From the NCBI RefSeq assembly GCF_000702605.1, contig NZ_JNIR01000001.1, positions 1,044,501 to 1,108,500 on the forward strand: a stretch of DNA of 64,000 nt. The letters are read 5' to 3'. The notes below the pieces were generated by a model, which was not told the origin of the DNA, did no database searches, and saw only the letters and a program-made list of their open reading frames with translations. A program made the position numbers and the translations under genes. This document shows positions 24,796-34,600 of the stretch, one piece after another. This DNA is from Exiguobacterium acetylicum DSM 20416 (GTDB lineage Bacteria > Bacillota > Bacilli > Exiguobacteriales > Exiguobacteriaceae). Every line of letters begins with the position of its first letter. Within the stretch, counting starts at the first letter, position 1.

Positions 24796-25542
24796 TTACG
24801 ACTCCCGTCCTAAAAAGTGTGTGTTGTACAGCATCTCGAATTGGGCGGGACCTGCGACCGGTAACTCGGTCGTCGTCGTTTCTTCAATCCGTAACGTCCG
24901 CTCAGTCAACGTCTTTTGTCCGGTTGGCGTCCGCATCGCGACGAGGCGACCTTTATTAAATGGGGAAACGTCGCTCTGCTGGATGATCTGTTCCATCTTC
25001 GATAAGTCATCTGTTGTAATGGATGTCTCGCGGTCGAACCGGTATCCAGTCACAAACTCTGCTTGTCCCGTTCGCTTCATCTCAAGTGTGTCATTATTGA
25101 TGATCCGGTAACTGCCGCTAGCGGAATGAACGGTCTCCCCACTCAACGGAACAGGAACGAGCGGTAAATTAACGCCGAAGCCGGTATCAAGCAGGTGTGT
25201 TTCATTCCAAATGATCGCGACATGGGTCGGTCCGGTCGCTGACCAGGCATCTGACTTCGTATCGTAGACAGTTGCTTGAACGAGTCGAACAGGACAGTTC
25301 AGTTCTTGCAGGACTCGGTGTAGCAGTCCGTTTAAGTCATAACAGACACCACCGCGTCGCTCCGTCAGAAATGTCTCGATGAAGCGCTCGTCGCTAAACG
25401 GACGCATGCGCTTCTCAAGGACGGTCGTATTCTCGAACGGTAACTGGTAGGCGAAGGCTTCGAGTAAGTCAGGTAATTGATCAAACGTGATTGCATCGAG
25501 CGGAAACTCAATCCGCTGTCCTAAGTCTTTCATCCAATCCAT
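24796..25542 (-). CDS. nat: Arylamine N-acetyltransferase
   Basis: 248 aa. The catalytic triad is visible: Cys67 in RGGVCYDLN, His107 in GPTHVAI, Asp119 in LLDTGFG. Transfers acetyl from acetyl-CoA to arylamines and hydrazines. AAAGGAGG precedes the start. Operon with the Nudix gene. Confidence 0.9.
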   Translation of the reverse strand: MDWMKDLGQRIEFPLDAITFDQLPDLLEAFAYQLPFENTTVLEKRMRPFSDERFIETFLTERRGGVCYDLNGLLHRVLQELNCPVRLVQATVYDTKSDAWSATGPTHVAIIWNETHLLDTGFGVNLPLVPVPLSGETVHSASGSYRIINNDTLEMKRTGQAEFVTGYRFDRETSITTDDLSKMEQIIQQSDVSPFNKGRLVAMRTPTGQKTLTERTLRIEETTTTELPVAGPAQFEMLYNTHFLGRES

Positions 25543-25680
25543 CTCTGGTCCCTCCTTTGTTCACTACCTGATTATCCCATATTCCTTCAGATAATGTGGA
25601 TTTCAGTCTATATTATCTGAAAATAAGGATTTCCCTTTTGTTCGATGGAAATCTTTGATATGCTGAGACAGGATTAATTA

Positions 25681-25697
25681 AGAATGATTCTCAATGT
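25681..25697 (+). promoter_or_regulatory. Fur box
   Basis: AATGATTCTCAAT matches the core of the Fur consensus (AATGATAATCATT). It sits 30-45 bases before the lipoprotein start, with TTGATA (25656) as a plausible -35 box upstream. Confidence 0.7.
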
Positions 25698-25725
25698 CGA
25701 ATCACGAATTAAAGGAGGTCTCACC

Positions 25726-26646
25726 ATGAGACGGAAAACTTGGATGACAGCGTTGACGCTCCTCGTGTTGAGCAGTTTGATGCTTGCAGCTTGTTCAGGT
25801 CAAGCAGAGCAATCGAACGAAAAGACGCGGACGATCACGCACGAAGCAGGAAAAACGAAAGTACCGGAAAAGCCGAAGAAGGTCGTCGCGCTCGAATTCT
25901 CGTTCGTTGATGCGTTAGACGAACTCGGCATCACACCGGTCGGGATTGCACAAGAAAACAAGACCGATGTCTCTGGATTACTCGGAAAAGACATCGAGTT
26001 CACGGAAGTCGGTACACGCCAACAACCGAATCTTGAAGTGATCAGTTCCTTGCAACCGGATTTGATCATCGGCGACTTCAACCGTCATAAAGGAATTTAC
26101 AAGCAATTGCAAGAAATCGCACCGACGATCATCTTGAAGAGTCGCAATGCGACGTATGAAGAGAACATCGATTCGTTCAAGACGATTGCGGAAGCGGTCA
26201 GCAAAACGAAACAGATGGATGATCGCCTTGCGCTTCATGAAGAGCGCTTGCAGGCAGCGAAGAAGAAGGTTGATCCAAAAGATGACCGGAAAGTCATGGT
26301 CGGTGTCTTCCGCGCCGATTCACTGACAGCACACGGTGAGACGTCGTTTGACGGTGAGTTGCTCGAGAAGATCGGTATCGAGAATGCCGTTACGAAAACA
26401 GCAGAACCGACTGTGACGATCACGTTAGAGCAGATGGTCAAGTGGGATCCGGACGTCATCTTCATGGCGGAAGCCGATCCTAAGTTACTGAAAGAGTGGA
26501 AGGATAATCCGCTCTGGAATCAGATCACAGCGGTCAAAAACGGAGAAGTCTACGAAGTCAATCGTGACCTCTGGACGCGTTACCGTGGTCTGGACGCTGC
26601 TGAACAAATCGTTGACGAAGCAATTCAATTGCTCAAACAGAAATAA
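25726..26646 (+). CDS. Siderophore-binding lipoprotein, ABC uptake
   Basis: 306 aa from ATG 25726 behind AAAGGAGG. Signal peptide with lipobox LAAC (Cys near 22). Type III periplasmic-binding fold: KVVALEFSFVDALDELGI, PDLIIGDFNRH, KWDPDVIFMAE. Binds ferric siderophore outside the membrane and hands it to the two permeases downstream. Under a Fur box, so expressed at low iron. A weak hairpin separates it from the permeases, which usually allows extra binding protein to be made. Confidence 0.9.
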   Translation: MRRKTWMTALTLLVLSSLMLAACSGQAEQSNEKTRTITHEAGKTKVPEKPKKVVALEFSFVDALDELGITPVGIAQENKTDVSGLLGKDIEFTEVGTRQQPNLEVISSLQPDLIIGDFNRHKGIYKQLQEIAPTIILKSRNATYEENIDSFKTIAEAVSKTKQMDDRLALHEERLQAAKKKVDPKDDRKVMVGVFRADSLTAHGETSFDGELLEKIGIENAVTKTAEPTVTITLEQMVKWDPDVIFMAEADPKLLKEWKDNPLWNQITAVKNGEVYEVNRDLWTRYRGLDAAEQIVDEAIQLLKQK

Positions 26647-26655
26647 CGAACGACA

Positions 26656-26679
26656 AAAAGCCGGAGCAATCTGGCTTTT
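26656..26679 (+). terminator. Intra-operon attenuator-like hairpin
   Basis: AAAAGCCGG and CTGGCTTTT arms with a mismatch; a partial terminator between binding protein and permease genes. Confidence 0.55.
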
Positions 26680-26705
26680 CGTCTTGATGAAAGGGGAAAG
26701 ATCCG

Positions 26706-27689
26706 GTGCAGCGGAAACGTCTGATTTTCGTACTTATCTTACTCAGTTGCTTGGCCGTTTATAGTAGCTTGTTCTTTGGCATCACACAGATGAATCCGGT
26801 CCACTTAGTGCACGAGTGGATCAGTGGCACGACCTCTAAAGCGGGACTCGTCCTGACGAATCTGCGCTTGCCGCGTCTCTTACTCGGGTTGTTGCTCGGA
26901 GCGAATCTTGCCGTCGCTGGAGCAATCATGCAAGCCGTGACGCGTAATCCGCTCGCTTCACCACAAGTCTTTGGTGTCAACGCCGGTGCGTCGTTTCTTG
27001 TAGTCGTCAGTCTCCTTGTCTTTCCGTCACTTGGGACGGCGAACTTGCTTTACTTCGCCTTTGCCGGTGCCTTGCTCGGTGGCGTGCTCGTCTTTTCGTT
27101 CGCTTCGATTCGCGGGATGACGGCGTTAAAACTCGCCCTCGTCGGGATGGCGATTCATATCTTGTTGACGTCGCTAACGAAAGGCTTGATTTTGTTCAAC
27201 GACCGGATCACGAACGTCTTGTACTGGTTGTCCGGTTCGCTCAGTGACGCAAGCTGGCTCGAACTCCGGATCGTTCTCCCATGGTCGCTCGCCGGTTTGA
27301 TTCTTGCGGCAAGTCTTGCGAAGTCGCTCGCCGTCTTCCAACTAGGACAAGACGTCGCGGTCGGACTCGGTCAAAAAGTGACGCGGATCCGTCTGCTTGC
27401 CGGCATCAGTGTCGTCTTACTCGCAGGCGTGACGGTCGCCGTCGCCGGAGCGATCGGCTTCATCGGTCTGATGGTGCCGCATATTACGCGTCGCCTTGTT
27501 GGTGAGGACTACCGAATCGTCTTACCCGTCTCTGCCGTCATCGGTGGTCTGTTGTTGACGTACGCCGATGTCCTGGCGCGCTTCATCGCCTATCCGTATG
27601 AATCACCGGTCGGCATCGTGACGTCATTGCTCGGGGCACCCTTCTTCCTTCTGCTGGCACGCCGCCAGATGAAAGGGGGATTACGATGA
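26706..27689 (+). CDS. FecCD-type siderophore permease 1
   Basis: 327 aa, GTG start behind AAAGGGG. Around ten helices of the FecCD/BtuC family; LRLPRLLLGLLLGANLAVAG and the FIGLMVPHITRRLVG coupling region are typical. Pairs with the next gene as a heterodimer. The last bases overlap the next start (ATGA). Confidence 0.9.
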   Translation: MQRKRLIFVLILLSCLAVYSSLFFGITQMNPVHLVHEWISGTTSKAGLVLTNLRLPRLLLGLLLGANLAVAGAIMQAVTRNPLASPQVFGVNAGASFLVVVSLLVFPSLGTANLLYFAFAGALLGGVLVFSFASIRGMTALKLALVGMAIHILLTSLTKGLILFNDRITNVLYWLSGSLSDASWLELRIVLPWSLAGLILAASLAKSLAVFQLGQDVAVGLGQKVTRIRLLAGISVVLLAGVTVAVAGAIGFIGLMVPHITRRLVGEDYRIVLPVSAVIGGLLLTYADVLARFIAYPYESPVGIVTSLLGAPFFLLLARRQMKGGLR

Positions 27690-28654
27690 GAGACATGCGC
27701 CGGATTCTACTTGTCGCTTTAGTCGTTTTTGTCACCAGCTTCGCCTTACTGTCGGTCGGTTCGATTCAGTTATCAGTAACGGAACTCTGGCAGTCATTCT
27801 TCGGTGGAAAGGATGCCTTCATCGTCCAAAATTACCGCTTGCCGCGAACGGTCCTCGCCTTTTTAGCAGGAGCGAGTTTCGCTCTTGCTGGAGTCATCTT
27901 ACAAAGTGTCATCCGCAATCCATTGATCTCGCCGGACGTGATTGGGGTGACGAACGGAGCGTCTCTGTTCGCCGTTTTGACGATTGCCTTAGTGCCGGAT
28001 GGTCCGCTCTTGTTGACACCGATTGCCGCCTTCATCGGAGCAGCAATCGTCATGCTGGCATTGATGATGCTTGAGCAGGGAGGAAACGTCTCCCGCAGTT
28101 CGTTTGCGTTACTTGGTATCGCTGTCAGTGCGATCTGTGCCTCGGGAACAGAATACCTGTTGATTAAATTTCCACTCCAGACGAACGATTCACTCGTCTG
28201 GCTTGCCGGAAGTCTATTTGGGAAAGGGTGGCAGGAAGTGATGATCTTAGCACCTGTCCTCGTCGTGATTGGTGCGATCCTCTTCTATCGCCATCGTCAA
28301 CTTGATGTCTTATCACTTAGTGAGGAAGTCAGCATCGGTCTCGGGTTACCGATTCAGCGGACGCGGCAGGTCTTCTTGGCGCTCGCTGTCGTCCTAGCCG
28401 GTGTTGCCGTTGCGACGGTCGGTGCAATCGGCTTCATCGGTCTGATTGCCCCACATATGGCGCGTCGTCTCGTCGGACATAAACACCTCGCTGTCTTACC
28501 GATGGCGCTGTTGCTCGGCGGTGGGTTACTCGTCGTCGCTGATGCGCTCGGTCGCGGGATTCATCCGCCGCTTGAAGTACCGGCTGGATTGATTACAGCA
28601 ATCATCGGTGTGCCGTACTTCTTGTATCTCTTACGAAGAGAACGGACGGCTTAA
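27686..28654 (+). CDS. FecCD-type siderophore permease 2
   Basis: 322 aa. Same family as its neighbour: RLPRTVLAFLAGASFALAG and FIGLIAPHMARRLVG. Overlaps the upstream permease by four bases. No ATP-binding gene follows; as in Bacillus Feu/Yfi systems the complex would use a shared ATPase (YusV-like) encoded elsewhere. A terminator closes the operon. Confidence 0.9.
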   Translation: MRDMRRILLVALVVFVTSFALLSVGSIQLSVTELWQSFFGGKDAFIVQNYRLPRTVLAFLAGASFALAGVILQSVIRNPLISPDVIGVTNGASLFAVLTIALVPDGPLLLTPIAAFIGAAIVMLALMMLEQGGNVSRSSFALLGIAVSAICASGTEYLLIKFPLQTNDSLVWLAGSLFGKGWQEVMILAPVLVVIGAILFYRHRQLDVLSLSEEVSIGLGLPIQRTRQVFLALAVVLAGVAVATVGAIGFIGLIAPHMARRLVGHKHLAVLPMALLLGGGLLVVADALGRGIHPPLEVPAGLITAIIGVPYFLYLLRRERTA

Positions 28655-28675
28655 ACGGATGAAACAAAACAAAAC

Positions 28676-28714
28676 AATCCCCCTCATTTCATAATTGGAA
28701 TGGGGGGATTATTG
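28676..28714. terminator. Terminator of the siderophore operon
   Basis: AATCCCCCTCATT pairs with AATGGGGGGATT (one mismatch), followed by ATTGT. Confidence 0.75.
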
Positions 28715-28758
28715 TATAGAAGTTTTTATTAGATTCATCACGAGACATGTTTTTCACT

Positions 28759-29687
28759 TTATGCTGAGCGGATTTCTGAACCTAAGTTCAAGAAAATCTC
28801 TTCCAAAGAAGCTTCCTCGACTTCGAGTCGATACACGTTAACGTGTTGCGAGACGAGGTAGCTATTGATCGTAGCAATATCGTGTTCACTTTGGACGATG
28901 AACGTCGAGTGAGTAGAGGAGACGTTGACGTCTTTCGCAAGTGTCGACAACTTGGTCTGCAGATGTTGTTGTGTATCATTGTCGAGCGGTGCATGTTTTA
29001 CGTGAACGGTGATGTTCTTCTCATGTTGTTCCCGTAACTCCTCCATCGTGCCTTGCGTCTGAATCGTTCCGTCCTGCATGATCGCAATCTCCGTACACAG
29101 TTTTTCGACCTCGTCTAAGTTATGAGACGTTAAGAAAATCGTCGTTCCGTCTGCTGCGATTTTGCGAATCAAGGAATGGATACCGAGAATCGAGTTGGCA
29201 TCAACGCCTGACGTCGGTTCATCCAAAAACAAGATATCCGGTCGATTGATCAACGCTTGGGCAATCCCGAGCTTTTTTTCATCCCGAACGAGTAGTTCTT
29301 CGTTTTCATATCGATCGCGTCTTCAAGTTGCACATCGCGAAGAAGTTGCTTTAACTCGTTCGTCGTTATCTTAAGACCAAGGACTTTACTGAAGTACTTC
29401 AAATGATCGAGCGCTGTGAAATTTTCGTAGAAGGTCGAGTAATCCGGTAGGACACCAATCCGTGTCCGAATGTTCTTTAAGGAATCATTTGATGCTCCAA
29501 GTAATTCGAACGTTCCGGACGTCGGGCGGACAAGTCCTGTAATCATATTGATGAATGTGGATTTACCGGCGCCATTTTGACCAAGGAAGCCGAAGATGGA
29601 CCCTTGTTTGATCTCGAGATTCAGCTGATTGACGACGGTCTTGTTGCCATATTGTTTCGTTAAGTTAGTTGCGCGAAGGGCTAACAT
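28759..29687 (-). pseudogene. ABC exporter ATPase broken by a one-base frameshift
   Basis: The protein is intact up to YSFGMKK, then reads out of frame to a stop at 29250. The other frame resumes LGIAQALINRPDILFLDEPT and continues to the normal end. The break is a run of seven A after the ATG of FGM (29272-29278). Eight A would give a full ~309-aa protein with Walker A GQNGAGKST, signature YSFGM, and Walker B ILFLDEP. Either a recent inactivation, a sequencing error, or rescue by slippage on the A run. Overlaps the permease stop as TGATG. Confidence 0.8.
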
Positions 29688-30376
29688 CACAGATCTCTCC
29701 TTTTAAAGATAATCAGACTCGTCATGACGAAAACAGCGATATGAATCAAGACAAGGTACGTGTAGGCCGTGTTTTGTTGCGTGTAATAGTAATAAGGCGT
29801 CAGGTAGGAGATCGTATCGACGATGACATTCTTCGAAAGAAGACTCCACATCCCGATGACTGGAAGCGCGATCGAGATGAAAATCCCGATGAACATCGTC
29901 ATCGAGGAGTTATTGACGACTGTTGAAAGAAACAGCGACAGACCGATGAAATAAGAGACGAAGATGATGGTTTGGATCAAATCGACGAAGTGAAACGACT
30001 TTGAAAATGGAACGATCAACAAGAGGGCAACTGTCAGACAGAGGACCCAGAACGAAACGTTGCCTAAAAACTTCCCGAAAATGATGTTCTCACGAGATGT
30101 TTTCGTCGCAAGAAAACGAATCGTCTTCGACTCCATCTCCTTATTGACGCTACTATGAGAAATACTTGTTACGAACAAAGGAGCAGCTAAGAACAGAAGT
30201 AGCATCAAACCGATGATATAGGCATTGTTACCTAAACCGAGATCACTGAGTTGTCCTTTGAACTGGCTGACGAGTTTAGCAGAACCAATCGTCACACCGA
30301 ACAAGACGACGATGATCAGGATCGCTCGAATACTTTGGAAAAGCGATTTAAATTCTCGAAGTGTAATCGCGAACAT
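29687..30376 (-). CDS. ABC-2 type permease
   Basis: 229 aa, six helices in the ABC-2 layout, with a cytoplasmic loop EMESKTIRFLATKTSRENIIFG between helices 2 and 3 that is typical of the family. Partner of the frameshifted ATPase; substrate unknown. Lies between the DUF4064 gene and the ATPase in one operon. Confidence 0.82.
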   Translation of the reverse strand: MFAITLREFKSLFQSIRAILIIVVLFGVTIGSAKLVSQFKGQLSDLGLGNNAYIIGLMLLLFLAAPLFVTSISHSSVNKEMESKTIRFLATKTSRENIIFGKFLGNVSFWVLCLTVALLLIVPFSKSFHFVDLIQTIIFVSYFIGLSLFLSTVVNNSSMTMFIGIFISIALPVIGMWSLLSKNVIVDTISYLTPYYYYTQQNTAYTYLVLIHIAVFVMTSLIIFKRRDL

Positions 30377-30400
30377 ACCGACACACCTTTCTGTTTGAGT

Positions 30401-30823
30401 TTAGTATTGCCGTGCTATCTTTTTATTCTTCGTGACGTTAGTGATACCGGCGATCAAGTAAGCGATTGAACCAAAGACGCCAGCGAGTAATGTGAAGATC
30501 CCACCGAGAATCGCGGTAATGATGAGCATCTTTCCAGCAGAACCGTTTTTACGGATCCGGACGATTGAGACGATACCTCCTAATGTACATAAGAGTGAGA
30601 CAGCACCAAGATACAAGAAGAATTGTTGGAAGGATGTGAGGATCTGATTCGCCGTGACATCCGTGATGTTCTCATCGCGGATAAATTGGTCGACCAAGTC
30701 CTTCATCCCAGCATGATCCGCAATCGATCCAGATAATAGAAAACCACCAAGACATAATGAACCGAACAAGACGATACCGATGACAGCAAAAATGTATTCC
30801 GTTGTTCTTTTCAAGTAAAACAC
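30401..30823 (-). CDS. DUF4064-like membrane protein
   Basis: 140 aa, three to four helices: one near the N-terminus (10-31), then 69-88, 97-130. The pattern (RTTEYIFAVIGIVLFG start, paired C-terminal helices) fits DUF4064, a family often found beside ABC exporters. First gene of the operon, 24 bases before the permease. Confidence 0.65.
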   Translation of the reverse strand: MFYLKRTTEYIFAVIGIVLFGSLCLGGFLLSGSIADHAGMKDLVDQFIRDENITDVTANQILTSFQQFFLYLGAVSLLCTLGGIVSIVRIRKNGSAGKMLIITAILGGIFTLLAGVFGSIAYLIAGITNVTKNKKIARQY

Positions 30824-31001
30824 TCCTTTTCCTTATTTTTCCGATTTGACAATCCTAAACTACCATGACTCCAATCACTATGACAAGAGAAATAATGAAT
30901 ATATTTTAATTATTTATTGGTTAAATGTTTAATTAATATTAAAAATACTTTAACTTTGTTTAAATAGATGCTACTATAGTGACATGGGAGGGAAATGGTA
31001 A

Positions 31002-31301
31002 ATGAAAAAAGATGATGTTCCAGATTGGGTTTTATCTCTAGAATTGGAAGAGATAGAATTCGTTAAAAAATTCATCGTAAGCTCGGGTTCCTTAAAAGAA
31101 CTGGCGAAACATTATGATGTCTCCTATCCCACAGTCCGGATTCGCGTCGATCGTATCATTCAAAAAATCGAAGTGAATGAGAAAATCGAGAATGAACCGT
31201 TCATCGCATACATTAAACAAATGGCTATCGAGGATCGCATCACGATTGAAGATGCCAAAAAAATCATCGAAAAATATCGACTTGAGAGGGGCAACAATTA
31301 A
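31002..31301 (+). CDS. DUF2089-type HTH protein
   Basis: 99 aa. WVLSLELEEIEFVKKFIVSS then SLKELAKHYDVSYPTVRIRV is a sigma-70 region 4-like helix-turn-helix of the DUF2089 family. A likely small regulator for the membrane protein that follows, to which it is coupled by a TAATG overlap. GGGAGGG precedes the start. The 178 bases upstream are very AT-rich, with a possible TACTAT -10 box. Confidence 0.75.
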   Translation: MKKDDVPDWVLSLELEEIEFVKKFIVSSGSLKELAKHYDVSYPTVRIRVDRIIQKIEVNEKIENEPFIAYIKQMAIEDRITIEDAKKIIEKYRLERGNN

Positions 31302-31585
31302 TGAATTTTTTCGTTTCTGCTCTAATTATCAGCATCTGTTTGGGAATACAGTATTTCTTATCGAGTCGTCACAATCCGTATCTTGGTGTCATCATGCCAA
31401 TTATTTTAGTGATCGTGATGACGTGGCGTTACTTTGATGGTAGATACAATAGTTTGTTAGCCTATGTGTTGATTTTAGGAATTGGTTTAATTTCACTTTG
31501 GGAACAATGGTCGCGAGGTCGAAAGGCTTTAAAAAAGAATCAAGAAAAGGAACTGGAACGGATGCGAGTCCACGATACATTGTGA
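31301..31585 (+). CDS. Small membrane protein, 94 aa
   Basis: Three hydrophobic segments (about 2-20, 27-42, 51-66) and a charged tail (RGRKALKKNQEKELERMR). Starts on the last base of the DUF2089 stop codon. Function unknown; the regulator-membrane protein pair resembles DUF2089-adjacent unknown membrane genes in Firmicutes. A strong bidirectional terminator follows. Confidence 0.65.
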   Translation: MNFFVSALIISICLGIQYFLSSRHNPYLGVIMPIILVIVMTWRYFDGRYNSLLAYVLILGIGLISLWEQWSRGRKALKKNQEKELERMRVHDTL

Positions 31586-31613
31586 TTTAAAACCATACAT
31601 ATCGTTTTTTAGT

Positions 31614-31666
31614 GAAAATGAGAGTAGCCTCAGTTTCGATGATGAAACCGAGGCTACTCTCATTTA
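31614..31666. terminator. Strong bidirectional terminator
   Basis: AAATGAGAGTAGCCTC..GTTTC pairs with GAAAC..GAGGCTACTCTCATTT, between converging genes. Confidence 0.85.
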
Positions 31667-31699
31667 TGTGTTACGGGCTAGATTCATATTCTGTTCATT

Positions 31700-34600
31700 T
31701 TAATCGAGTTCAATCTTCACTGTCGTATCCTTTGGAAAAGCTTCATCTGCCGCGTAGAGAACAAATGTTTTTTTGTCGACAGGTACTTGATAGACTAAGT
31801 CGACAAGTGACTCATACGGGGCGAAGTATTGATAGCCGTTCTTGAATGCTTTTTCATTGTGATTGACATAATCAATGGTAGAATATTCTTTACCATCTAG
31901 TGACGTCAACGTAAATGTTCCCGGTCTATAAGTTGAATATGCACCTTTACTTTGTGTATCCGAGTTGTGCATGAAGACAGGAATCGTAACATACCGATAA
32001 CCAGGCTTTTCTTTTAAATTCAATTCTTTTGGCGTCGGAGCGAGTGATTTAGCATAAAATAGCTCATATCTTGCTTTCGGATCACCGGGATACGTTTGGA
32101 TGACCCCTTTCTTCATCAGTTTTTTTAGTGCTGTTTGATCATCTGTTTTCTTGTCAGCTGGCGATTTCGTTTCAGAAGCTAAGTCTTTTAATTTTTGTCC
32201 GCTCGTCTGTTGTTGAGGAGCATTCTGTGGTGTAGTCGTCGAGGATTCTGTTGAGGCGAACAAGAACAGGCTCGCAACCCCGACACATAAGGAAGCAGCG
32301 ATTGATCCGAGTGCCCATTTGAAACGCCGTTCTGTCGCCTGTGTATTCTCGACGATACTACCGAGTGTGGCATTCGGTGTGATCCGGACGGCACGCTCGG
32401 CAGGAAGTAAGGCACCCAACAGACCGGTGATCACCGGAATCAAGAGCATGATGCTGAGGAAACCAAGCTCTTGGACCGGGAATTGCCCGTAAACGAAGCC
32501 AATCATCCCAAGTGCTGTCAGAAGACCAATCACGCCAGCGCAGAGTCCTGTCATCATGCCTTCACTTAGCACGAGTAAACGAACTTGACCGTCTTGCCAG
32601 CCCGTCGCTTTAAGGACAGCAAGCTGATTCTTGCGTTCATTGACGTTTTGCCACATGATTTCTGTCGTCGTCAGGATGGCAATCAGTAAAGCGACACCCA
32701 TCGCGACGTAATGCATCGTCCCTACTTCAAGCGCGACATATTCGCCGAGCCACGTTGCGTACAAGACGCCTTTCAGTCGGAACGTGATGAAGAGGAAGAA
32801 GATGAACAGACTCGTCGGTAAGGCGATCGCAACGACCGAAAGTAATGTCCGTTGCCAGTACGTGACGAGCTGATTGATGCTCATCCCGAGGGCGCTACGC
32901 GCACGAACGAAACGGCGACCTTTTGAGACTTCACCGGAACGCATGCTTTCGAACGGTTTGATCCGACGGATGAGCGTCATCGGCACGAGCGTTCCACCCC
33001 AGTAAATAAGTAAACCAGCAAGACCAATCAATAAAATTCGACCGATCGCAATCGGGTTGTCCGTCGTGACCCAGAACGAACCGAGAATCGTCCAGGCAAT
33101 CAAGACGACGAGTGTTCCGAGCAATGTGGCCTCGAGGAACAATAGTTTTGCCAGCTGACGCGGGCGCCAACCAAGTGATAGTAAAATCGCGAATTCTTTC
33201 TTTCGTGCATACAGTAGGATGATGTTCGAACTGAAGACATAGACGAGCGCGACAGCGATGACACTGGCGATGATGCCGCTCATCCCGACTTTTGCTTCCT
33301 GGAAGATCGCAATCGACGAGCCGAGCTTGATCCACGGTTGTTGAACCCACCCGAGCGCTGATTCGTCTTTTAGACCCGGTAAATAGGTCAAGGCGAGCTG
33401 CGGCGACGAGCCGAGGGTCACGTCCGTAATTAATCCTGTCTTCTGTTCGATTTCTGTCGCCACCTGTTGGAGCTTCTTCTCGCTAGCGGCATTCATCGTC
33501 TCGACACCTTTGACGTTGACGCGGATGGCTGAGATTGCTTTGTCACCACGAATTTTGAACGCAGCATCGAGCGTCGTCAGCATCGATGGTGGTTTCGTCA
33601 GGAAATCGTACGGATCATTCGTCGGTTTGACGTCTCGGACCGGATTGACGGGACGTTCATGCTTGTCCATCACCCACTGGGCTTTCGACGGGAAGTACGT
33701 CTCCATCGGCAGTTCCGTCAGCGGGTCTTTCGAGATATTCAATTTCTTCGGATCAAAGACCCCGATGTAGTTCAAATTGACTTTTGGCCAGTCCACGCTA
33801 TCTTTTCCGAACATGCGTGCTTCCCGGTACATGCTGCGTTTAGCGAGCAAGGAATCTTGCTCGACTTGTTTCGGTTGGACTTGATAGGTGAACGGCCAAC
33901 GTGATGCGTAAGGACTTTTGATCGAGCGGTAGTCGATTGGAGACGGCTTTAAAGCAATCCACGTAAAGGAATTGCTGTTCGTCTCTTCAGCGGTCGGTAA
34001 CGTGTGTTTCAGAATATCATTTACGAGCTTCTTCTGGACATCTTGTGTCGTGATCGTATAACGTTTCGCACCACTTGCCGGTAAGGACTCTAAGTATTTT
34101 TTTCCGCCTTTTTGTTCGACCTGTTGTACCAGATCGTTAATTGATTTTTCTTTTGACGGCAGCTCTACTTTTTCGTACGTGTAGATGCGTGACGCGTCCA
34201 CGTATTCACGATTGTTCAACAGGATTGGAATTTGGACACCGTCTTCACCAAACGAGATGACCTGATCATCTTTTGAAAAATAGTTACTATAGGTTCCTTT
34301 TGTCGTCGCTTGGTCCAAGCCGACGAGTGCGGCTTCCGCTTCGGGATCAACCCCCGCAATCATGACTTGACTTCCATACTCGTAAAGAGGTTGCTTTCCA
34401 AGGGGGAGGGGGGACACACCTGATTTTACTGCATTTTCTGTCGGTTCCCATCCTGCTGCTAAGAAGACGACTCCAATCGAGGATTCGTTCTGTAATCCGG
34501 TATTTTGCGTATCTTTGATCGTTAGTTTATAAATGCCTTCTTGGTCGATCGTATGCGTACCGACACTTGAAACTGTTTGATTGTAGCCAATCATCGCAAT

